NCBI GenBank assembly: GCA_029378245.1
Contig: JARKIF010000023.1
Coordinates: 854,710 to 918,709, forward strand
Source of the DNA: Roridomyces roridus
Lineage: Eukaryota; Basidiomycota; Agaricomycetes; Agaricales; Mycenaceae
Direction: 5' to 3'
DNA length: 64,000 nucleotides
In this document: positions 11,971 to 23,407 of the stretch, one piece after another
How the letters are laid out: the number at the start of each line of letters is the position of its first letter
How positions within the stretch are numbered: position 1 is the stretch's first letter
Made by a program: the position numbers and the translations under genes
Notes under the pieces: model-generated
Told to the model about the DNA's origin: nothing
Databases searched by the model: none
The model's input: only the letters and a program-made list of their open reading frames with translations

Positions 11971-12199
11971 ACATTACTGCATCATACGTATACGGCCTTG
12001 ATACACCGCGAACTGCTTCTTAGAGCCCTGGCTATTTTTGGTCAGACTTCGGTGGAGCTCCAGCGGCTTGCAGGGCCAACCCGCTGGTGCGTACCAATAG
12101 AGTAACACGGATGCTTCTCCCCGTGGCGGGAGCAGTGGTCGAGTATAAAAGCCCATCCAACTGTGCCGAAACCATCCAGTGTCCTCAAGCATCTTCAGC
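11971..12199 (+). repeat. Duplicated promoter, direct copy
   Basis: Aligns with the reverse complement of 9113-9351. It includes the TATA box GAGTATAAAA at 12141-12150, about 55 bp before the ATG, and TCCTCAAGCATCTTCAGC directly before the ATG. Similarity of non-coding sequence over some 230 bp shows that the duplication took the promoter along. Confidence 0.75.
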
Positions 12200-12698
12200 A
12201 TGTTCACCCGCGTCCTTTCCACGTTCCTCGCCGCGGTCGCATTCTCCACTCTGGCTAGCGCTTCCGCCTCTGCCGAGCCGCCGCACCTCCACAACGGCCA
12301 GAGCATCGCTTTCGATTACACCGACTCGATGGTCAACGGCGACACGTGGTTCGGGATGGGAGTTCTACCCACCGGCATCCCGCCCCCCGACTCGATTGTT
12401 CAGGCGGGGTATGACCTTGATATCCTTGTAGATTTACAATAGGCTGACCATCTCCAGTTGGGCGGGACCCGTGGTCATCAACATTGACAACGAGGACGGA
12501 ATCCCAGCGACGTTCCTGCTTTCGTATCCGTCCTTCGTTCCTGGGCTCTCTTACAGTAAGGGTTTACTCTTGCAGTTGGGCGGAGTCAAACTAATTTAAA
12601 TCCGTCCAGCCGTGCACTTGTTCCAGTACGATATTGAGACACTCAACATTGTCGTTCCCGACATTCACACCAAGACTTTCATCTGGGTCAATGCTTGA
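12200..12698 (+). CDS. Unrecognised small secreted protein (copy B)
   Basis: Exons 12200-12408, 12458-12555 and 12610-12698 give 131 aa. The signal peptide is MFTRVLSTFLAAVAFSTLASA. The mature part contains HNGQSIAFDYTD, NGDTWFGMGVLPTGIP, WAGPVVINIDNEDGIP and YDIETLNIVVPDIHTKTF, ending IWVNA. It is the paralogue of the gene at 8618-9112 in opposite orientation. The family is not one I recognise. It ends 92 bp from the stop of the convergent MYND gene. Signal peptide, conserved splice phases and conservative substitutions between the copies argue that both copies are functional genes. Confidence 0.8.
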
Positions 12699-12790
12699 GC
12701 CTAGCGGGTAGATACAGTGTCCCATGATATATCTTCAATTAAATGGCCCTCAATCCACCGAGAATTTCAAGCGGATGCGCAGTATATGAT

Positions 12791-14679
12791 CTAGTCGTTC
12801 CAAAAGTTCTCCCTACGAGCGCAGCCCCACATATCCTCAGCCTCAGCCCCATTCTTCCGCGTATAGCCCACGATGGGACCACACTCTGAGCGCGCCCGGA
12901 AGATGGGATTATCCACCAGGTTCTGGATCTTCGGGTCCTTGACCGACAGGACGCTGTATGCCTCGGGCACGCAGGAAAAGTCGATGTGAGGTACGAGCTC
13001 CTCGCGGGGTGTGTCCGGGAAATCTCGCTCCGCGATAGCACGGAAGGTCTCAAAGTTACAGTCTGCAGTCCATTCTGCGAAGAACCGCATGCTGTTCCAG
13101 TCGCGTTTGGTGCCGCTCCCTGGGGAAAATATGATCAGCAACAAGGACGGACAACAGGTATTATGCACTTGAACATACCTCCGAGTTGATTGCACAACGA
13201 GAGGTCTCTGCAGAGTTGTCGGTGTGACGACTTCCACTCGGACCTCTGGCATTCTGTCGAGCAATAATACGCGACTTGGCAGGCTGTGCATTGTTTGAAC
13301 ATCTTCTGTACATCCACGCGCTGACACTGTGCCATCTGTGGGTGAGAATCGAAGGCAATCAGAGTGCAAAATACCAACATTAAGACAGCGACGGCCATGA
13401 CCCTCGTCTTGAAGAGCAGGCAGACGCCTGTTCAATGCGGTAAACAGCGGTGCAAAGGCAGCCTTGATGATGGGAAGCTCCCGGAGACCCGCGTAAACCG
13501 GCGACGACTTGAACCTTTCCACAAAAGGTATCATCTGCATGGCGAAAGAACGATACAAACAGTACGGCGGCAGGAGGTCCCGTACTATGGCCATGGCCAC
13601 ATCAGTCAAACCCCTCTCCAGCCGCAGGAACGCGGGACACGCTTCGATGAAGGCGTCCATGAAGCCGGCCTTGACCGCGCGCAAGATTGAGAGGTAGTCG
13701 CTGACTGAGATTAAAGACGAGAAGAATATGATGCACGCGACGAATAGTTTAATGATGGCGGATCCGGAGACATCCCGACCGACGGGATTGGGAAGCGCCC
13801 CCAAAGTAGACGTCATGACCACCAGACCGCCTTCATCCAGGAGAGCCCGACACAAGCGATGCGGGTTCTGTGCGCAAAGGCCGATGACCAAGTTGATGTG
13901 CTCAGAGAGGGAGGCGAGCTCGGCGTCGATTTCCAGTTTCCTGGTGGCTTTTTTGATGCGCCGTAGGATGAACCGCATGAGGAACTGGGCGTCGCCACCG
14001 GAGGCTTCGATGAACCTCTGGAGAAAGTCATCGATCTTTCCCGAAGTCACGGAATAAGTGAGGAGGGCAACCAGGATTGCAGTTGCGGTGGTGGGTACAG
14101 TATCAGCCAGATTCTTGGGGATGTCCTCCAACGCCCAGAGTTTCGTGATGAGTTGGACGCAGCCGGGAGCTTCGACCATAGCCGCAGCAACCTGCGGCAT
14201 ACTGGAAAGCACACGAAAGACCAGGATCAGCATGTAGAACCGAGGGGCCTCCGTTAGATCGTAAATGTACTGAGACCATTTGATGATGCCAGGCAGCCCG
14301 TCCAGTACGATGCAATTTATGGCAGGCAGATTATTTGCATGCTCGAGCAGCTTCCACATTCCGCTTGCAGACAGCGCGGAAAGAGAGGAATACGCAAAGT
14401 CGGCATCGAGTTGCCACTCGCGCGGGGATGTCGGAGCCACTGCCTCCCGGACATGGGATAAAAACATCTCCAAAGCCCCAAGTTCCATAATTTGAGGAAT
14501 TTCCGTCCAGACTCTGCCGAGGGCGTCGAGCACCTCGAGCCCTCGAGGGGTCTGATTTCGTGCCGTCGCGATGTACTGCAGGCAAATCAAGTAAAGTGCC
14601 CGATGCAAGGGCAAACACTCACCCTCACCGGTGTCGCACGGACTTTGAGGAGGAGCTCGTTGCCCCGGTGTGGATTCAT
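12791..14679 (-). CDS. MYND-type zinc finger protein
   Basis: Four exons give roughly 600 aa. Exon 1 starts at the ATG at 14679 (MNPHRGNELLLKVRATPVR) and joins in phase to YIATARNQTPRGLE. The long second exon is helical and armadillo-like, with no known domain. The MYND finger follows the second intron around 13210-13350: KQCTACQVAYYCSTECQ...W...H...C. The first Cys pair depends on the acceptor used: CAG at about 13322 gives CLNCQRV, the earlier CAG gives a wider spacing. The tail ends RRENFWND at 12791. MYND fingers bind proline-rich partners, and basidiomycetes carry many such proteins of unknown role. The whole 607-codon frame stays open through one intron because that intron is a multiple of three. 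A TCTTGATCGGAGT direct repeat lies about 30-50 bp upstream of the start. Confidence 0.8.
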
Positions 14680-14739
14680 GCAGGAGGTGGTAGCGGACAA
14701 GGGGGATGTCTTGATCGGAGTGTCTTGATCGGAGTTACT

Positions 14740-15630
14740 CGATCAATTACCCCTGATCCGCGCTCACAAAGGCTGTGCTAATTCCACGGGTGTTTTTCGA
14801 TTTCTTTCCATGCCACCACCATTACAGCAAAACCGCCATCCCTTTGCAAAGTTGCTCGCTCTTCTAGGACTGATGCGTGTGTGGCATGCCAGACGTGGTC
14901 TCTGGGACAGAAGATGATGTGCGCCAGCCATCGTGGCCATTGCGTATCTCTACAGACTACATCAACTGTCTTACAGTCCAGCGCGCGTACCACCCAACTG
15001 CGGACACCCAGCGGCGAGTCAATGCGCTGACAAGCACACCCAAGATCTGGTGCCTCACTCTCCCCTTGTTTTCGTCGCAGTCTCTTCTTTTTCCCAGTTT
15101 CCATCTCAGTTTACCAAGGTGATCCACCTTGGATCCACCCAACGATCGTCGATGCCCCACCGCCCGCTTGTGGGAACTTGGACGTGCGTATGCTGTCTTC
15201 AAGCTTCAAGCTTCAAGCCGTCTTGCTCAGGCGTCCTGTCCCAAAAATTAATCAAGCCAAACGAAACTGCCTTCCTTTCGTTGCCACTCCGATGCGTATT
15301 CCGTGCCGGTGCTCTATTGCGCGTCTAGTCGCGACGTCTTATTCCTGAACAGATACTACATGGTCTGAATTGCCGAAGAAAAAATCCATCTGATCAACCC
15401 ATATCCCCCCAATCCCTTCGTGGACGATAGAGCCTGTGCTGTCTCGTTTGCCCTCCAAAACAGTCGAGCTTCGAGTCCCTGAGGGGAGAGTCTAGGAAGA
15501 TCTTTTCCAAATTCGTGGGTTGGTTAGCGGGCAGCTGGGGCTTCGGTGCCTTCGCTAGACATTCTCCTGGGCTCCTGCTTACGAGTGCGTCCATTTCCTG
15601 GTTTCACAGCGTGACATTTTTAGTCAAGTC
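14740..15630. other. Gene-free stretch upstream of the MYND gene
   Basis: No gene supported. A CTTCAAG 7-mer repeat lies at 15198-15217, and the same unit is found at 49804-49838 and 53888-53904. Confidence 0.4.
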
Positions 15631-15644
15631 TTATGTCACAGATT

Positions 15645-15668
15645 GGGTAGGTAGGTAGGTAGGTAGTA
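15645..15668. repeat. (GGTA)n microsatellite
   Basis: About six tandem copies of GGTA immediately before the AT-richer stretch that follows. Confidence 0.8.
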
Positions 15669-17100
15669 TTACACGGCACAGTCCGAACATCGAACGCCGG
15701 TTTCCAGGGATTCTCCCGGTGTACAAAGCAAGTGAAATTACACCATCGCCCCTGGACCTCCCAACGCCAACTAAACCCCATAACCCAGATCCCACGGGTT
15801 ACCCCGTGCCCCAGGGTAGAGCCCAGCCAACGAAGAAAGGCATACAGTCAAACCTGAATGATATCAATGCTCTCAAGTGTGTGAACTTCCTGCTTGACAC
15901 CCATAACCAATTGCCCAATGACCAGACCACCTCGTATCACGACTTGGAGTCCAGCAGCAGTGGGCAAGACCAAAAGGTTAGTACTTTCCGTGGTTTTCAA
16001 CCTTGCTTTTTCAGTCTCATTCGCATTTTGCCATGCACTCAAATGTGGTGAGAGTCAAGGAACTGGAAATGAGAAATTGAACTTTTGGTCACCACGACAT
16101 GTGTCCACAAGAAGTCAACAAAAATGAGCAGTACAATGATCCAGGCTCAACAATGCGGCCACAAGCATCCAGCGGCATGAGCAGAATTCATCCCCGTGTT
16201 GACTTGGATTATTTCACAACTCTGACTGTGATGAATTATAGGACCTCCCTGTCTCATTTGCAGATAAGAGAATCATCCAATGCTCACAGAAATGTTTTGT
16301 GTTCAAAGTTTGCGGTCAACTAACAGGCTGTTGAGTGAATTCTCCGTCTGCTCACCATTTGCATATGGTACTTGCTTATCATACTGAGGTATGGCATGAA
16401 TATGAGTACGGATAATGCCGCAAGCGGCGAGGGCCGAACCTTTTTTTTGCAGTTCCGTAAATCGGCAAATAAGAGAAACACCGGCATACACAGCCACTAA
16501 CCACGGACAAGTTCTACTAGGCATTACAGAAAAGCGCCCATTAAGCGCCGACACAGCCACTAACCACGGGACAAGGAATTCTTGTTAAGGCCAAACCTAA
16601 AGGTTCGGCAATCAACGAAAGTTAAAGGGTTCTTTTTTGGAACACTAATTCTGTCCTAGCGACTAGCACACATTGATCACTGCCTGAGTTACACTATTTG
16701 CAGGACGGGCAAGTATGTGATTGTGCTACATTGCAAGTACCATGGGGTTCTGCACCAGTTGTGCCTTGGCTGCTGCCACAGGATGAGGATCACCCTGTTG
16801 CAACACCGTGGAACGACAACGAGCCAACATCATATACAACCCTCGGTGATGTGTTCAGATCAACAGTTTCTGATTCCATCACATTGGTGTAATGATATTG
16901 CTTCAAAATGCAGGCCATATGAATATGATACTTTGCCTTCGAACAGGAATTAGGTATCACCGGATGATGATGGCAATCTCATGAGCTTAGCTAGCCAGGC
17001 ATCACTGCTTGCAGACAATCAGTCCGGAGCTTTGCCGCAGCTGTACAGTGGATGTCTATCATATTCACTCAGATCAGGATACCGCCTCGCTTAAAAGTGT
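15669..17100. other. AT-richer stretch with broken open frames
   Basis: Several plus-strand frames (15719-16051, 15894-16127, 16698-16892) are interrupted by stops but have coherent composition, for example DGQVCDCATLQVPW and ALKCVNFLLDTHNQLPNDQ. They could be remains of one inserted coding element. Base composition is visibly richer in A and T than on either side. A local direct repeat, ACAGCCACTAACCACGG, occurs at about 16492 and 16553. I cannot name the element. Confidence 0.35.
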
Positions 17101-17630
17101 TCTCGTAGCAACGGAAATATTACTCTCGTAATGTATACGTGGCAAGTGAGACGAGTCAGAGGACGAGAGGAGAGCGACGAGGCGGCGACGCCCCGCTCCT
17201 CAGAAGAGCTCAAGAGGGGCGGCCCTTGTATGACTACTCGGGGAGGAGGGCAGAGTTAAGCCACAGGTTGGGGCGGAAGGGCTTCTCATTCCCGTGAGCT
17301 GGATGCTTAGACTCCGATGTGGATTGGATGATGTGGATACATTTTGCTGCTCGATCCAGCCATTCATCTGCATTGGAAGAGCTCACGCGGTAGCCCTCAG
17401 ACCCTGCTCAGCTTTAAAGGCTGTCCAGGGATCCTGGGTGGACCGAGGGCTGACTCCAATTTGGAGATGATGGTGGTGGAAAGCCAAAGCCCGGTCAATA
17501 ATGTCGTGGAATGCTGCCTAATGCTGCGTATGTATTATCTTTCCGACTCCATTCCGATGGAACGAGATGGCTATCGTCTTCATATACTCACTGTAAGGAT
17601 GTCGACAGCTTTGTATCGTTAACCCCCACC

Positions 17631-18439
17631 ATGAAACTCGTCATTGGCGGCTCCTCTGGCTTTGTCGGCGTCGAAATTGTCCGCCAAGCGTTGTTGGACC
17701 CGGCCTTCATGTCCGTCGTTGCTCTCAGCCGCCGGGAGACTGCCCTACCCGCTGGCGCTGGCGCAGAAAAGTTCACGTCTGTCGTGTGTCACGATTTCCT
17801 GGCATATCCGGAGAGCGTACAAAAGGTGGTGGAAGGCGCAGATGCTTGTATCTGGTATGTGCTGCACATATTCTTCTTCCTGAGGTCTGACCCTGGCTAG
17901 AACGATAGCCGTAACGCCATCCAGGATGAAAACAGTCTCGTTCGAAGAGAACACCAAAATCTCGCGTGACTATGCCGTCCACGCCATCCAGGCACTCGCG
18001 ACCCGAGCGAGGCCGCTCCTCCGCTTTATATACATTACGGGCCACGCCACCGCACGCACGCTGTCTGAGATTCCCGAAATGCTCAAAGCGATGGGAAACC
18101 AAGACTGGATTGATTATAGTTTAATGAGGGTGCGTATCCTGTTCTTTCCGAGGCCATGCCTGTCAGCACATGAGTGTTGAATACCGACCTCAGGGAGACG
18201 CCGAGTCAAAGATCCTCGCCTTCGCGGGTCAGTCCAATGGAGCCGTCGAGGCGTGTGTTGTACGACCTGGCCTCATTCAAGCACCGGAGAGGGAGGTGCG
18301 GAATGTTCCCGGCGTGCCGAACGTCGAGCGCGTGTATTTTGTTGCGGCGATGTTGGATCAGGTGAAGAATGGATTCGATGAGGATACGTTGAGGAACGAC
18401 GACCTTGTGAGGATCGGACAGAGGGTTTGGGTTGGTTAG
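17631..18439 (+). CDS. Rossmann-fold NAD(P)-binding protein, possibly damaged
   Basis: An atypical SDR/epimerase-like protein of about 220 aa. The dinucleotide motif is VIGGSSGFVGVEIVRQ at the N-terminus, with good ATG context (CCCACCATGA). The second intron (18130-18193) is clean and joins DYSLMR to GDAESKILAFAG. ACVVRPGLIQAP and the tail RIGQRVWVG are conserved in fungal relatives. The first intron is a problem. The best pair (donor 17855, acceptor 17900) joins TG to A and creates TGA where relatives have a Trp followed by a short hydrophobic stretch. A second pair (donor 17848, acceptor 17908) keeps the frame but deletes that Trp. So this is either a gene using the weaker sites or one with a recent nonsense change. 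Substrate unknown. Confidence 0.65.
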
Positions 18440-18947
18440 TATTGAAGTAGTACCATACAGGAGAGAAGTAGGGAGGAACACGAAAAGGACCCGGTGTGTA
18501 GGAACCCAAAAACTTCAAGTACACAACGTCGCGGCGGTGTTAGTACTAGTTCCAATCTGTGTATGGATTATCCACTGGAACAAGTCACGAACCTGGGAGT
18601 CGCGTCATCACCAGCAAACCAGAGCTCTGCAGGGACTTCCACGATGGTCCACCATCTCCCACCACTCCAGAAACTGTACTGCTTAATCGAGCATGTCGGG
18701 TTTGGCGAGGAGGGCATGCGCCATTCCGTCAAGAACAAATGTCCCGAGGCGCGAATTCACCTGCTTTTAAGGGCCATTGCTATCGCATGGCAATCCGAGT
18801 CCAGGGTGGATAAGATGCAACCGCCGGACGATGAGGGTGACAGGGCGACAGTATGTAGGACGATGTCGGGGCAATCCACCCAGGATAGTTTGACAATAGT
18901 TGAATGAAGAGTGGGACCGGCGAGTGTCGAATAGTTGGTGAGGGGTG
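18440..18947. other. Gene-free spacer
   Basis: No gene recognised. The piece 18763-18803 resembles 6067-6107 and may belong to the dispersed repeat that follows. Confidence 0.4.
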
Positions 18948-19283
18948 TGGGAAGCAAGAGCCTAGGCGCGCCGAGCTGTCATCGAGAAATTCGGAACGGG
19001 GTTCGGTCCCGTTCCGCGTCACGGTCCGACTCACCGTCGGCAGAGATCTTGATAACACGGAGGCCGGCCTGAGAAGTGAGATACATACCCAAGGTGTAAG
19101 AGTCATTGACTAAGTGGCGACCACATGGAGCCAGAACACCCTCAGAATTACCTTATAAGGAAGTTGTAAGGAGCCAAACAACCAGGGCTCAAACATGTCA
19201 TCGGAAAAAACTGGACCCCACTCTGGCGGGAAACGGGCCGATAAGACCGAGCTTAAAAATAATTTTTTAAGACTCGGAATCGG
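18948..19283. repeat. Dispersed repeat, copy 2
   Basis: Same orientation as 6465-6835 and about 35 bp shorter. The most conserved part is the right half, ATGGAGCCAGAACACC through GGGAAACGGGCCGATAAGACC and the terminal A/T run. It encodes nothing in common with copy 1. Confidence 0.75.
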
Positions 19284-19896
19284 GATCGCGCTGATGATGG
19301 GCGTCATCTTTCCATAAAATGCTACGAATAAGTGGAGTATACAAATGTTGGGTGTGAAGATGAAGTGCAAATCCCGAGCTGAGGAAAATGTAGGAGGCGA
19401 AGGTCCGATGATGATAGGCATTTCCTCTCGAAAAGGGGCAGAATATCCGTAGACTCGCCGTCCTCGCTCGCGGGCCTGGAGGGCGGGAGGAATACGACTC
19501 GGACGGTATCATCCGCGAGGTTGTCAAAGACTCGACCATGTTCTCGAGGGATGCTCATCGTGGTATGCATGGAGGCGTCATCGGAGTGCATGCTTGTTCC
19601 CCGTCACAACATGATGATCGTCCTGAACTTGAATCAGAGATTCATGGACTTTGGGATCTACTAGTAGCACAAGCTACCACATAGTAATCGAAAACAGGAC
19701 AGGTCATGTAGGCACTTCCATGTTCCTTTCCGAGGGGCTCATAACTACCTGGATTGTCACGAGTATATAACCTGTTGCCTGTCGGTCAGCTGTGCTTATC
19801 TAGTCGGCCGCTGTCTCACCAAAAGGTTAGTAGTTCCCAAAGGCTATTGACTGGGTTCGGATCGAACAAGTGAAGTCATGGATTATATGCTTACAA
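19284..19896. other. Gene-free spacer
   Basis: Several short minus-strand frames overlap here without any conserved motif. Nothing supported. Confidence 0.4.
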
Positions 19897-20859
19897 TTAC
19901 ACATTGGTATTCATAACCTCCTCCGTATGCTCCAACATCGCCCTACTCTCCTCACTCGACCCATACCCATAAACGGGTGGCTTCTCCGCATCATCCGACG
20001 TTTCACCTTTGGTGTGCGCCTTGCCGGGCGCAGCCGTGAGGAGGGCGTACAGCGTAAACTCGCCGGCGTCAGTGATGTTCCCAGCTTTGGTGATGTCCCA
20101 CGAGGGTGTCAACTTGGCCGCTATGCGTGCGATGGGGGTGTCAATGAACCCTGGGTAAGTGTGTGTGAATGCGAGGGTGGGATGGTGAGCGGAGAGTTCC
20201 TACCAATCAGTAGGTTCCGGAGTTGAATGTCGAATCCGGATGAATGTACTTACTACGTGAAGGAGGTTCACATAGGTCACGCACTCTTGCATCGACCGCA
20301 TCCCAGTGTACCCGTCCTTCAATCCCAAGTTGCCCAACTCAATGGTCGAGCCGTGTCCCGCGGCGAGCACATTCAGCACGCTCGCGGGCTGGCCCGCCTT
20401 GGCCGCCGCCTCGAGGGCCGGGAGTAGTTTGACCATGGACACGGCGCGCGCGTAGTACGTCACCGCGAGCTTGAGATCCAGACCCTCGGACGTCTCCTTG
20501 CGGTCATCGAAGCTGAAAATGCCGCAAGAGCAAACGAGGAAGTTGACGCGCGGCAGACGCGGGAGGAGGGACGCGACGGTGGCGTTGACGTTCTTGATCA
20601 AGGAAACGTCGCACTCGATGAACTCGTGTTTCCACCCTGACTCGGTGGAAGTCGGTTTAGGGAAGGAGGAGAGGATGGAGGTGGCTGCGGAGGCATTGCG
20701 CCCGATGAGGATGATGTGGGCGTTGCCTCCAGTGTAGCGCGCGAATGCTTCAGCGGTACCGTGCCCGATCCCAGAGGTGCCACCGAGGAAAACGGCGACG
20801 GGGAGGTAGGAAGGTTTGAACGAAGCGTTGGAGCTCTGGACTGCAGGAAGGGAAGGCAT
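19897..20859 (-). CDS. Short-chain dehydrogenase/reductase-like protein
   Basis: Two exons: the ATG at 20859 to about 20255, and about 20202 to 19897, giving about 300 aa. The cofactor motif is FLGGTSGIGHG near residue 24, followed by IGRNAS. FLVCSCGIFS takes the place of the usual NNAG motif. ASVLNVLAAGHGS corresponds to the strand before the active site, but the catalytic Tyr-x3-Lys is not evident (YTGMRSM in the expected place). After the intron, HTYPGFIDTPIA resembles the PG motif. Such degenerate SDRs are common in fungi and may bind NAD(P) without classical catalysis. A TATA-like sequence (minus strand AATAAATATAG) is about 30 bp upstream. The neighbours are other redox genes, so a metabolic role is plausible but unproven. 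Confidence 0.8.
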
Positions 20860-20899
20860 TGAATTGTATTCGGAAGGCTTCCACCCGCTATATTTATTG

Positions 20900-21740
20900 T
20901 TCTGTAAGCCGATTTAGATTCTCGCTCAGGCAGCGCGGAGAAATTGTCACCAGGATATGCGGTGCTTCAGTCAGCAAGCGGTCTGCCGTTTTGGCACACT
21001 ACCATCACACACACAAGGAAGATTCGAGACAACCATCGCTGATATCTCACACGGGGTCAATGTGCCGGTGAGGTTGAACGTCCATGAGTGCAAGAGGCCG
21101 GGGGTAAGGGGTGTCGGTCCACCATCGTCTCAGATCACCAGTGAGCCGCTAGTCATCCCAGGCGAGCAAAGGCACAGACTCAGTAGGGCTGCCAGAGCAT
21201 GCAGCCGGATGGTGGCTCGTGATGAGGCAAGAAAGGTCGGGGAACGACTGAAAGAGACGTCGCCGCCTGGGCGAGCCACGACTCTCAGAGGTCTAGAAAG
21301 GCCGACCAGAAGGCAAGTACATCGAACGTAGATAGTGGCCTTCAAATAGCAGAAAGAAGCAAGAGACAGGTCGTACGCGACCAGCGGCCAGTCGATGCGC
21401 AGAGGTGAGAGTGTTGTCAGGAAGCCAGTGTTAAAAGCGGATTTAGACCCATCGTGGTGCATTCAAGAAACGAGTAGTCGAAACGACGGTGATGGCAGAA
21501 CCAATGGAGTGGCCGGGCGAGGAGGCAACCGTGATTCAGACTGAGAGTGTGTTCAAGTAGTGCTAAATTAGAAAGCCAGTTCTTGCTGTGGTATCGTAGC
21601 TTTCAGGCAAACTCGATTGAAAAACAAGAAATCAAAGTTTCGACTTGTGAAGGGGCCCCGGGGTGACTTGGTCGCCCGCAAACTCTCCTATTCCCAGAGA
21701 TTAACCGTTTGGGACCACTGGACGGCAAAGTACGCACCTC
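20900..21740. other. Gene-free stretch
   Basis: No supported gene. The right end, 21603-21740, runs into the 3' side of the enoyl-CoA hydratase relic. Confidence 0.4.
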
Positions 21741-22070
21741 TGTCTGCAACGCCGCCGCATTCCACAGTGCCATATAGTCCAAATTCTCCTGAACCCCATG
21801 ATCCCTCGAATGCGTCAAAACGCGTCTTCACTCGATGCAGAAGGCATCATTGACAGGTTTTCTGGGCTGGATGAGTACATAAAGGAGGACCGACAGGGTG
21901 GGAGCGTACCTGTTGAGCTGTATGTGCAGCACGTGTGGCGTGGGCGCGGATACAGAGAGCCACTTGGATGAGAGACCTTCGGCCAGGTGGTCCAGGTCAG
22001 CGGAAGAGAAATTTGCCGACGTGGCTGTGTGGGACCAAAGTGTGCCAAACATCTCCTGATTCCGAAACAA
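21741..22070 (-). pseudogene. Enoyl-CoA hydratase/isomerase relic with internal deletion
   Basis: The first exon (22070 to 21909) reads MFGTLWSHTATS...LSVSAPTPHVLHIQLNR, typical of the start of fungal peroxisomal enoyl-CoA hydratase/dienoyl-CoA isomerase proteins. A clean intron follows, then KPVN, the conserved start of the core. The frame then breaks within about 20 bases at a TGA. The next legible part, THSRDHGVQENLDYMALWN, corresponds to the C-terminal helix of the family. The roughly 190 residues between, including the oxyanion-hole motifs, are missing. I therefore call it a pseudogene from an internal deletion. The identification rests on motif memory, not on a search. Confidence 0.6.
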
Positions 22071-22296
22071 GAAGGATTGATTGCGTCATCACGTTGGCCG
22101 TGCTTGCTCGTCACTTGCTCCCGACGACCATCCTGTCCGGCGGGAGCTCCTCAATCTCCAATCTTGGCTGCACGGGCACGAAGGACGTCCCTGTCTGTAC
22201 TAGAATTCTCTTGATCTTCCTTTGCAACGGACGTTGCGCACAATGCCACTCGGGACTGTCGCTAGGAGTGATTCTGGATTGCCTCCTATACTCTCA

Positions 22297-23407
22297 TTAC
22301 TGAGCAACGACGACAGCCCTGTACCTCACCTTCCCCTCCTTCAACCTATCCATCACCTCCTGTATTCCGTCCCTTGTCATAGGAAATTGCTCGATGACCG
22401 GCTCCACCTTGTTTCGCACGGCAAACTCGAGCATCCTCTCGTGAACGGAGCGACACGCGACCATCGAGCCTTGGACTGTGAGACCGAATGCGACGAGTGG
22501 CAGGTTGGGTATAACCACGTTGTCGAACGATACGGTGAGCAGGAAGATTTTACCCCGCGCTTTCACGACGCTAAGGTATCTGATGAATGTATAGTGAGTG
22601 TGGGGTTTCCCCTAGCGTAATTGGCTCATTTTAGACGCACGGGGTCCAATCCGGCAGCGAGCTAGTCGTGACGAGGAGGTGATCGACTTGCTTTACACCC
22701 TCAAACTTCTCCGCGCCTTGTGTGGGATGAAACTCCGTTGCCCCAAGACGCATCGCATCCGTGCGCTTGGATTGTGTGCTCGAGAACACCACAACCTCCG
22801 CACCGATTACCGACAAGAACCGGATGGCCATGTGTCCAAGCCCACCGACGCCAACGACGCCGACGCGGTCTGTTGGGCGGATGTTGTGCTCCTCGATGGC
22901 ACCGAACACGGTGGCACCCGCACACATCAGGGGTGCTGCGTACTCCGGAGCGAGACCGTGGGGGATCTTGTATAGAACTGAGGCGTCCCAGATCGCGTGC
23001 GAGGAGAAGGAGCCTTGGTGGTGGTTGTTATGGCCATAATATTCTGCAGTCGTGCAATATTGGTCGTGGCCTGGGCGCAGACGTGGGTGGGGGGAAACGG
23101 ACCGGCTTTAATGCTTACCGTGGAGACACTGCTCGCACTTGCCGCACACACGATGGACGTATCCCCAGCCGACGACATCCCCGACCTTGAACTTGTCCTT
23201 GTCGACGGCCTCGCCCACCTGCTGGATGATCCCTACACCCTCGTGCCCCAAAACGAAATCTGCTTCGGCGTAAATTTCGTCAGAGCCGCAGACACCCGAG
23301 TGCGTGATCCTGATGAGGACCTGGTTGCCTATCGGTAGGGGTTGGCTCGTTTTCGCCTCGACAATGCCATTTGGGGACCCTTTGAATACGGTTATGTCTA
23401 TGCTCAT
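22297..23407 (-). CDS. Zinc alcohol dehydrogenase, MDR/CAD-like (copy B)
   Basis: Exons 23119-23407, 22641-23070 and 22297-22579 give 333 aa. Motifs are as in the copy at 7218: CGSDE, GHEGVG, CGKCEQC...HDQYC, PLMCAG and GVGGLGHMA. All zinc ligands and the cofactor site are intact, so it is probably active. Identity to copy A is high throughout, with exon 1 (289 nt) and exon 2 (430 nt) of equal length. It lies on the other strand about 14 kb away, so an inverted or dispersed duplication is likely. The strong open frames on the opposite strand (such as 22720-23190) are shadows. The immediate neighbour is the enoyl-CoA hydratase relic. Confidence 0.9.

Noticed and set aside
22720..23190. 156-codon plus-strand open frame, Arg-rich
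   Set aside because: It is antisense to alcohol dehydrogenase B; the GC-rich third positions of the real gene keep it open.
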